Shown piece by piece: positions 58,213 to 64,000 of a stretch of 64,000 bases of DNA. Every line of letters starts with the position of its first letter. Position 1 is the stretch's first letter. The notes below the pieces were generated by a model that searched no databases, was not told the DNA's origin, and worked only from the letters and a program-made list of their open reading frames with translations. Source of the stretch: Gordonia alkanivorans NBRC 16433 (lineage in GTDB: Bacteria; Actinomycetota; Actinomycetes; Mycobacteriales; Mycobacteriaceae); NCBI RefSeq assembly GCF_000225505.1, contig NZ_BACI01000056.1, forward strand, positions 148,440 through 212,439, written 5' to 3'. Both the position numbers and the translations under genes were made by a program.

Positions 58213-59496
58213 ATGCGCAACTCCGACGTCGAGATCGCCGGTCTGACCGTCTATCTCGGCTTCGGCGAGTTCGCCGACGAGCCGCGTATCCACCGAATCC
58301 TCGTCGACCACGCGATCCGCGGAATCCGGATCCAGGTGCTCCTGCGACTCTTCCTGGCACTCTTCGTGCTCCTGACGGTCTGTCTGGATCCGCCCGACCA
58401 TGCGGCTGTGTTCAGCGTCGTCACCGCCGTTCTCTATGCGGCATGGTGTGTCGCCGGAGCGGTCGTGGCCCGGAGTCACCAGTCCTGGATGGTCCGCTAC
58501 TCGTGGATCGCGTTGCCGATCGACCTTCTGCTGCTGACGATCCTGGCCGTCGTCGCCGGTATGTCCAACGAGGTCAGCTGGACCACCGATGCGCTGATCG
58601 CCGGCTTCGCTCTGGTCCCGATGATCGCGGCCATCTCGCTGCAGCCGCGCCTCTGCGCGATGGTCGTGGCGTCGACCGTGGTGGTCTACGCGGTCGCGAA
58701 CATCCTCGCCCGGGACTCGAACGGCGAGCCGTGGTCGATCATCGTCCTGCGCATCCTCGTCGTCGCGGCTCTCGCGGTCGGGGCGGTCCTGTTGTCCCAG
58801 CTGCAACGGTCACGGGTGACGACCATCGGATCGCTCGCCGCCGAACGGGCCCGGCTGCTCGACGCGACGATGGAGATCGAGGAACGCGAGCGCCGCGACC
58901 TCGCCGACAACCTCCATGACGGCGCCCTGCAGTATGTGCTCGCCGCACGGCAAGAGCTTGCGACACTGCGGGGTTCGGCCGATCCGGTGACCCTGGACCG
59001 GGTCGACGGCGCCCTGCGCGACTCGGCACGGCTGCTCCGGTCGACACTGAGCGAACTGCACCCCGCGGTCCTCGAGCAGGCCGGCCTCGCCGTCGCCCTC
59101 ACCGACCTCGCCTCGTCGTACGGCAGTCGCGCCGGCGCACCGTCGATCTCGGTGGACACTGCCGCCTGGCCTACCGAGCTCCGCACAACCGCCGATTCGC
59201 TGCTGTTCGCCGCGGCGCGCGAGCTCCTCACCAACGTGGTCAAGCATGCCGACGCCGAGACGGCGGAGGTCACGGCCGAGTTCGTCGACGGGGTCGCGCG
59301 GCTGGTGGTCGTCGACGACGGCGTCGGACTCTCCAACGAGGTCGAGGAACTTATGCGACGACGCCAGGCCGCCGGCCACATCGGCCTGGCCTCGCGGCGA
59401 GTACGCATCGAGGGGGTCGGCGGCACGTTCTCCCTGGAGAACCGGCCCAGCGGCGGGACCGCCGTCGTGGTCGAGGTGCCAGCGCGCGAGGTCTGA
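58213..59496 (+). CDS. Two-component sensor histidine kinase (NarL type)
   Basis: A 427-residue kinase. Four or five membrane helices lie in residues 35 to 195, with no large outside domain. The phosphorylated His is His235 in RDLADNLHDGALQYVL (HisKA_3), and the ATPase domain has ELLTNVVKHADA and VVDDGVGLSN. ATG at 58213 is 10 bases after the regulator stop; a GTG at 58210 is possible. The signal is unknown, but membrane-sensing kinases of this type often respond to envelope stress. Confidence 0.87.
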   Translation: MRNSDVEIAGLTVYLGFGEFADEPRIHRILVDHAIRGIRIQVLLRLFLALFVLLTVCLDPPDHAAVFSVVTAVLYAAWCVAGAVVARSHQSWMVRYSWIALPIDLLLLTILAVVAGMSNEVSWTTDALIAGFALVPMIAAISLQPRLCAMVVASTVVVYAVANILARDSNGEPWSIIVLRILVVAALAVGAVLLSQLQRSRVTTIGSLAAERARLLDATMEIEERERRDLADNLHDGALQYVLAARQELATLRGSADPVTLDRVDGALRDSARLLRSTLSELHPAVLEQAGLAVALTDLASSYGSRAGAPSISVDTAAWPTELRTTADSLLFAAARELLTNVVKHADAETAEVTAEFVDGVARLVVVDDGVGLSNEVEELMRRRQAAGHIGLASRRVRIEGVGGTFSLENRPSGGTAVVVEVPAREV

Positions 59497-59786
59497 CTCC
59501 GCCACTGGGAAGCGCCCCCGAAACCCGCCCTGTACAGCGGATTCGGCGACATGGTGTCGTCGGGCGGGCTGTGGGGGGTGCCTTTCGGGGGCGGATCCGT
59601 TGGGGCGGTTTTCAGCGCTGGCCTCTGCCCCTGTCCACCGATCGGTGGATGCGCGAATCCACCGGTGGATCACCCGGTCGGCGGAATCCCGGCGGGGTCG
59701 TTTCCGAGGAAAGTCATTGGTGTCACCGGGACAGCCCGGAACAACCACAAACAGAGAAACCCCACCTCAGAGACTCGGAGAACCCC

Positions 59787-60251
59787 ATGAAGATCGCGTC
59801 CCGCATCGCAGCCGGAACCCTCGGACTCGCCGCCGCCACCGGCATCGCACTCGGTGCCGCCGGAGCAGCCCACGCCGGCACCATGCCGATCACCCGCCCG
59901 GGAGAGCCGACGGTCGCGATGACGATCACCAACCACACCGACAAGCCCGAATACCTGATCGGCAGCAATGCCGATGGCGGCCAGTGGGTCAACGCTCCGA
60001 AGCAGGTCCTCTACCCCGGTGCCAGCGAAACCATCACGGCCGTCGCACCGTTCAACAATCATCTCGACGTCGACGCCATGTACCGTATCGGCCTCTTCGG
60101 CCCGACCGCCAACTACCAGCTCACCAACCACAAGTACAACGTGAACACCGGGATGAGCGGTATCTGGGGACCCCAGTCGCAGCAGTACTGGATGAACAGC
60201 CACATCGACACCGGCTTCCCGCAAGCCAACGTCGGATTCGACCAGTGGTGA
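59787..60251 (+). CDS. Small secreted protein
   Basis: A 154-residue protein with a clear signal peptide (MKIASRIAAGTLGLAAATGI to AHAG, near residue 33). The mature part, about 120 residues, is rich in Asn, Gly and aromatic residues (TITNHTDKPEYLIGSN, TDxGFP-like ending) and looks like a compact beta domain. No family is recognised. GGAG precedes the ATG. It lies downstream of the two-component system, and a strong hairpin follows it. Confidence 0.65.
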   Translation: MKIASRIAAGTLGLAAATGIALGAAGAAHAGTMPITRPGEPTVAMTITNHTDKPEYLIGSNADGGQWVNAPKQVLYPGASETITAVAPFNNHLDVDAMYRIGLFGPTANYQLTNHKYNVNTGMSGIWGPQSQQYWMNSHIDTGFPQANVGFDQW

Positions 60252-60284
60252 GTGGAGGACGCCTGCTGATCACTGGAAACACCA

Positions 60285-60317
60285 CAGGCCCCGCGACCGA
60301 GACGGTCGCGGGGCCTG
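60285..60317 (+). terminator. Hairpin terminator after the small secreted protein
   Basis: A 15-bp stem (CAGGCCCCGCGACCG and its complement) with a 3-base AGA loop begins 33 bases after the stop. A T-tract is not obvious, but the stem is very stable. Confidence 0.8.
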
Positions 60318-60380
60318 CGGTGGTTTCGACGAGCTCGACCAGCGGGGAGAAGCGCTGGGATATGAGCTCGAATCACCGCA

Positions 60381-61067
60381 TCAGGGGAAGAGATTCTCCA
60401 GCGAGCCGAAGCCACCGGCAACATCCGTGGCCGTGAAGTTCGTGGTGCAACCGTTGAACGAGACGTTGTCGATGTTCACGGTCCCGGCCTTGCTCGTGGG
60501 CTGGCTCGAGATGCCGTAGTCGTTGACCACGGCCTTGTCGCCAGCGGCTTCGATGAACTTGTCCAAGGTCGCGTTCGAGCCCTTCGGGATACCGGGGAAG
60601 GCTCTCGTCGCCCACCACTCGTTCGAGCCGGCCGGGTCAGCCTTCGCCTTTCCCTCCGGGGCGGACCACACCAGCGTGGCGAAGCCGTCCGGTTCCCCGC
60701 TCTCTGCGTCAAGCAGTCGGATCTGCCAGTTCGCCTGGCCGTCGGACTTTTATGTCAACGGCTTCTTTGCCACGTCAGCGAGCGGCAGCCGGCCGGCCGT
60801 GTGGTAGGAAGCCTGTCGTGGCGTGTCGCCGGTGGTCACGAACTGCAGTGATCCGTCATCGTCGTTGACTTTGACGTCGGAATGCTTTCCGGCCTGGCCC
60901 CGCTCATCGGAGAAGGTATTTCCCCAGCCGGCGGGGCTACCCGGGCTCGAAACCTTTGCGCAATTGTTTTCGTCCACCGGCGCGGCATTTGCCCCGGCAG
61001 GCGCGATGAGTCCCGCGATTCCGAGAGCTGCACCGACAGTGGTCACACGTATCAGATTACGTTTCAT
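60381..61067 (-). pseudogene. Secreted protein interrupted by in-frame TAA
   Basis: The gene begins at 61067 (GGAGG 12 bases upstream) with a signal peptide, MKRNLIRVTTVGAALGIAGL to about residue 30, and encodes VDENNCAKVSSPGSPAGWGN. After PLT the frame meets TAA (minus strand, 60750-60752), then continues without shift as KSDGQANWQIRLLDAESGEP and ends at 60381 with FGSLENLFP. The second half cannot start from the main start. The frame after the stop looks coding, so a Tyr-to-stop change is likely. Function unknown; secretion is evident. Confidence 0.75.
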
Positions 61068-61270
61068 GTGTTTCCCGACCTCCATTTATATTTCGATCTA
61101 TGGACATCGGCGAACGTAACAAACGAAAAGTAGAGGTACCACCCCCCTTGAGGAACACATCACACTATTGAAATTGGCGAATATTCAATCGAACAACATC
61201 GATTCGCGACAATCCGGACAGAGCGCACGACCCTCACATTGTTCTTCTGTGGGAATGAATATGTCCTAAA

Positions 61271-63757
61271 TCAGCTATATCCCGCGGCTCGTAACGCGGC
61301 CATCAATTCCGAACGCGACCCGGCATCCAATCGGCGTCGAATACGGGAAACATGGTGCTCCACGGTCTTCGCCGAGATGAACAGCCGGGCGCCGATCTCG
61401 CGATACGTGAAACCCTGCAGAAGTTCTCGCGCGACCTCGGCCTCCCGCTCGGTCAACAGGCCGTCGACCGGTCGGGGGCGCCGCCGATCCGCGTCGACCG
61501 ACCGGGCCGTCTCCAGTAAGCCCGCCGTAGCATGCGGGTCGTCGGAACGTAGCGCCGAGATCCCCGCCAAACGGCCTGCTTCCCAATCCAATCCGCGCAA
61601 CCGCAGCGCGGCGATCGCGTCGGCCACCTGCGCGTCGTCGATGGTGCCGGCCTGTTCGAAGGTGAGCGCCGACCACGCGCGGGCGGCCGTCACGAGACCT
61701 GATGCGCTCGCGTTGCGCGCAGCGATCGAGTCGAGGTGTCGTTGTCGCCCGGTCGCGAGCTCGGCATCGCCGGCGATGACCGCTGCCTGGACTCCGGCGA
61801 AATGCCACGGTGCCGCCCAGATCATCGGGTTGTCCAGTGCATCGAGCAACCTGTCTGCCGCAGCGATGTACCGGTCGATCGACGCCGTGTCGTCAAGACG
61901 CGCAGCGACCTGCCAGAACTCGGCGAGGGATCGCAGGAGATAGAGGTCGACCTCGGTCGCGGCGAGCAATGCCGACGCTTCCGGCCACAGCGCGGCGAGC
62001 GCCGAGGTGTCGCCGTGGCGATGAGCGAGGCCGAGGCGGACGGCGTGCACCCGCAGCCGGTCGACCGCACCGGCGGGCTCGGCGGTCGGCAGCAGACGGG
62101 TGGCCGTCTCGAGGTCACCGCCGGTCAGCGCGATCTCGGCATCGAGCAGGGTCCCCGTCGCGCAGTCACCCGCAGCTTTCCGAAGTGCGCGGGCCGCGTT
62201 GAGGTCGCCGCTGTTCAACGCCAGTGCGGTCGCGGCGTGCAGGGTTCTCGCGGCCGCCGGATCCCACCGGCCCGGCATGGTCGCAGTGAGCCCGCGGACC
62301 ACGAGACCGACCGCGTCGCCGGCCACGCCGTCGCCATCTCCGAAGTCATCGGAGACCGACGCGAGCAGACCCCGGGCCGCCAGCGACCGCACTGCTCGAG
62401 CACCCACGGGCGGGCGTCCACCGTCGGCGGCCGCGACCGCCGCGGCACCTGCACGGTCCCCGACCGCCACGAGTGCCGTGACCGCGGAAAGGGATTCGGC
62501 CGCAACGTGGTCCGGACCGAGCCAACGGTAGAGATCAGCCGCGTGGGAACCGAGACCGCGCTGGGCCGCGACGAGAGCAGCGATCCCCACCCAGCACTCG
62601 ATCCCCTTCTCCGCGGGATGAGCGGACTCGAGCCGGATGTCCGCGACCTCACCCGCGCCGTCGGCATCGCCAGAAGCCAAGGCGCGCTGGGCCATCAGAA
62701 GACGGACGTCGTCACGCCCCGGTTCGACGCGATCGGCGGCACGGAGCAGAACCACCGCGCGCGCCGCGCCGGCATCAACCGCACCGGCGAGCAGGGTGTC
62801 GACCAGCCGTGGGTCCTCGATCCCCGACTCCGCGGCATGCAACGCGTCGTCGACGGTCAGTTCGCTCGCCCGCAGCCGCACCGCGATCGACGTGCGGCGG
62901 AGCTGCTCGAGGCGCCGGTTCCCGACTACCGATCGCAGTGGATCGGCAGCGGCCGACACGAAGACGTCGGCTCCGCGCAGCAGGCCGCTCCCCCGCGCCC
63001 GGTCGAGTGCCTCGACCGCCGTCTCGTAGGGAACGTCGAGTGTCTCGGCCAGACTCTCGGGGTCCAGCGGCGCGCGTGACGACGCGAGGGCCAGGACGGA
63101 CAGGGTCGTCGGATCGAGGCCCCGGAGCAGGCGATGGTGATGGTCGCGCGCCACGCGTTCGACCACCGCCGGCTCGTCGACGGTCTCTCCGAGTCCCGCG
63201 GCCGCGGCTTCTTCCCGGATCGCGAGCAGCGCAGCGGTGACGACATTGCGCACGCCACCACAGCGTCGGCGGATCTGCGACGCGGTTGCCGGTGTGAGTG
63301 TGAGACCGGCCCGAGCCGCGCGGATGAGCACGTCTGCCGTGCTCATCGTGCCGAGGTCGAGAACCGTGGCGGAGCGGCGGGCGAGATCCAGCACCGCGCG
63401 GAGGATCGGGTCGGTTTCACGTGGTTCCGCCGTGGCGATCAGTCCGATGGTTCCGGCATCGACCATCGTCGCCATCCGTGCGACGAGGTCACTCGGCCAG
63501 GTGTGGAGGTCGTCGGCCAGGACCACCGTCGGACCGGCCGAATCGCCCCCGGTCGGCATGCCGACGCTGACCGGGACGTCGAGTTCGCATAACCCCTCGG
63601 ACACAACGTTCAGCAGTCCGGTGCGTCCGCTTCCCGGGAAGCCGACGGCGATCGCGCAGAGCGGGAGCCTCGTGCGCGCACGGTCGAGGACGTCGTCGAC
63701 CCACACCGACACGGAGTCCCGACGATCACCGACCGTCGGCGAGGGCGAGGCAGTCAC
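61271..63757 (-). CDS. iniR: IniR-like LuxR family ATPase regulator
   Basis: An 828-residue regulator. The N-terminus has a P-loop-like segment AVGFPGSGRTGLL with Arg in place of the usual Lys, and a Walker B-like TVVLADDLHTWP. The middle is helical, TPR-like, and the C-terminus is a LuxR helix-turn-helix (LTEREAEVARELLQGFTYRE and SAKTVEHHVSRIRRRL). Layout and length fit IniR (Rv0339c, 832 residues), which activates iniBAC in response to cell-wall stress. Start is GTG at 63757. The next gene upstream ends 10 bases before it. Confidence 0.72.
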   Translation of the reverse strand: MTASPSPTVGDRRDSVSVWVDDVLDRARTRLPLCAIAVGFPGSGRTGLLNVVSEGLCELDVPVSVGMPTGGDSAGPTVVLADDLHTWPSDLVARMATMVDAGTIGLIATAEPRETDPILRAVLDLARRSATVLDLGTMSTADVLIRAARAGLTLTPATASQIRRRCGGVRNVVTAALLAIREEAAAAGLGETVDEPAVVERVARDHHHRLLRGLDPTTLSVLALASSRAPLDPESLAETLDVPYETAVEALDRARGSGLLRGADVFVSAAADPLRSVVGNRRLEQLRRTSIAVRLRASELTVDDALHAAESGIEDPRLVDTLLAGAVDAGAARAVVLLRAADRVEPGRDDVRLLMAQRALASGDADGAGEVADIRLESAHPAEKGIECWVGIAALVAAQRGLGSHAADLYRWLGPDHVAAESLSAVTALVAVGDRAGAAAVAAADGGRPPVGARAVRSLAARGLLASVSDDFGDGDGVAGDAVGLVVRGLTATMPGRWDPAAARTLHAATALALNSGDLNAARALRKAAGDCATGTLLDAEIALTGGDLETATRLLPTAEPAGAVDRLRVHAVRLGLAHRHGDTSALAALWPEASALLAATEVDLYLLRSLAEFWQVAARLDDTASIDRYIAAADRLLDALDNPMIWAAPWHFAGVQAAVIAGDAELATGRQRHLDSIAARNASASGLVTAARAWSALTFEQAGTIDDAQVADAIAALRLRGLDWEAGRLAGISALRSDDPHATAGLLETARSVDADRRRPRPVDGLLTEREAEVARELLQGFTYREIGARLFISAKTVEHHVSRIRRRLDAGSRSELMAALRAAGYS

Positions 63758-63767
63758 CCGCCCGGCT

Positions 63768-64000
63768 TCAGCAGACGACACGGGTGACGCCACACAGGAC
63801 CTGACCGGTGCCGTCGAGAATCTTGCCGGGCACCTGCAGGACACCGCCCGGCCGGCCGCCGCCCGAATCGCCTCCCGTGCTCGGCTGTCCGGGATTCGCC
63901 GGGGCGGGGTTCGTATCCGGGACGGGTGCGCTTCCGGGGTCCGCCGGCGCCGGCGCGGGCGCGGGCGCAGGTGATGCGGCCGGTGGAGCCGCCGGTGCCG
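63768..64000 (-). CDS. C-terminal end of a Pro/Ala-rich secreted protein (partial)
   Basis: The frame is open to the right edge. The visible 77 residues are low-complexity Pro/Ala/Gly (for instance PAAPPAASPAPAPAPAPA) and then VPGKILDGTGQVLCGVTRVV ending in Cys. It resembles the C-terminal part of a cell-wall or IniB-like protein, but the identifying N-terminus is outside the window. Ten bases separate it from the IniR-like start, so they may be one transcript. Confidence 0.5.
   Translation of the reverse strand, partial: APAAPPAASPAPAPAPAPADPGSAPVPDTNPAPANPGQPSTGGDSGGGRPGGVLQVPGKILDGTGQVLCGVTRVVC

Overview
The window is high-GC actinobacterial DNA from the mycolic-acid group, most like Gordonia or a close relative. 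The left part follows the gene order of Mycobacterium tuberculosis Rv3835 to Rv3846: septum-formation protein, zincin, phosphatase, pheA, DUF2470 protein, LCP protein, ferritin, glpQ, zinc-ribbon membrane protein and sodA, with insertions. An EspR-like regulator, gltD/gltB, lysX, a DesA3-type desaturase and an IniR-type regulator point to the same group. These assignments rest on recognised motifs and remembered gene order; no search was run.

Layout. 1-9.7 kb: septum-formation protein, small metallopeptidase, hemerythrin, phosphatase-pheA pair, an iron-regulated DUF2470 gene with a near-consensus IdeR box, CPBP protease, APC permease, LCP transferase and ferritin with candidate IdeR boxes. 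9.7-17 kb: a coupled rhodanese/zinc-ribbon/glpQ operon, a gene-free stretch carrying five DnaA-box-like sites, sppA, a VOC protein, an AlkZ-like protein with msrA, a 50-residue membrane protein and sodA. 17-22.4 kb: a two-gene ECF-type transporter with a fused ATPase, a GDT1-family cation exporter behind a candidate operator, and an SDR. 22.4-26.1 kb: an EspR-like regulator, an ImmA/IrrE-type metalloprotease and a 7-TM membrane protein, plus a secreted low-complexity protein. 26.1-31.9 kb: RecB-like nuclease, two Lys-rich proteins, and a ferredoxin reductase-desaturase pair. 32-42.5 kb: hydrolases, sugar dehydrogenase, succinic semialdehyde dehydrogenase, RraA, lysX, an S4 protein and a cutinase. 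42.7-50.4 kb: the glutamate synthase operon and a lipase/esterase. 50.6-57.5 kb: an ABC importer with an isochorismatase-like hydrolase, a GntR regulator, and remains of a CoA-transferase/HMG-CoA-lyase-type pathway. 57.5-64 kb: a two-component system, small secreted proteins and a large IniR-like regulator.

The most unusual part is 53.9-57.5 kb. A CoA-transferase N-terminus is fused out of frame to a sugar-binding protein that lacks its signal peptide, the binding protein and lyase carry frameshifts at four-base G/C runs, and the next gene has an in-frame TAG. A second in-frame stop (TAA) interrupts a secreted protein near 60.75 kb. Either this is a decaying catabolic island or the assembly is poor here; reads would decide. 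Other points of interest are the DnaA-box cluster away from any dnaA gene, the regulator-protease-7TM module with a long inverted repeat in its promoter region, and several genes whose -10 box lies 6-7 bases before the start codon, which suggests leaderless mRNAs.
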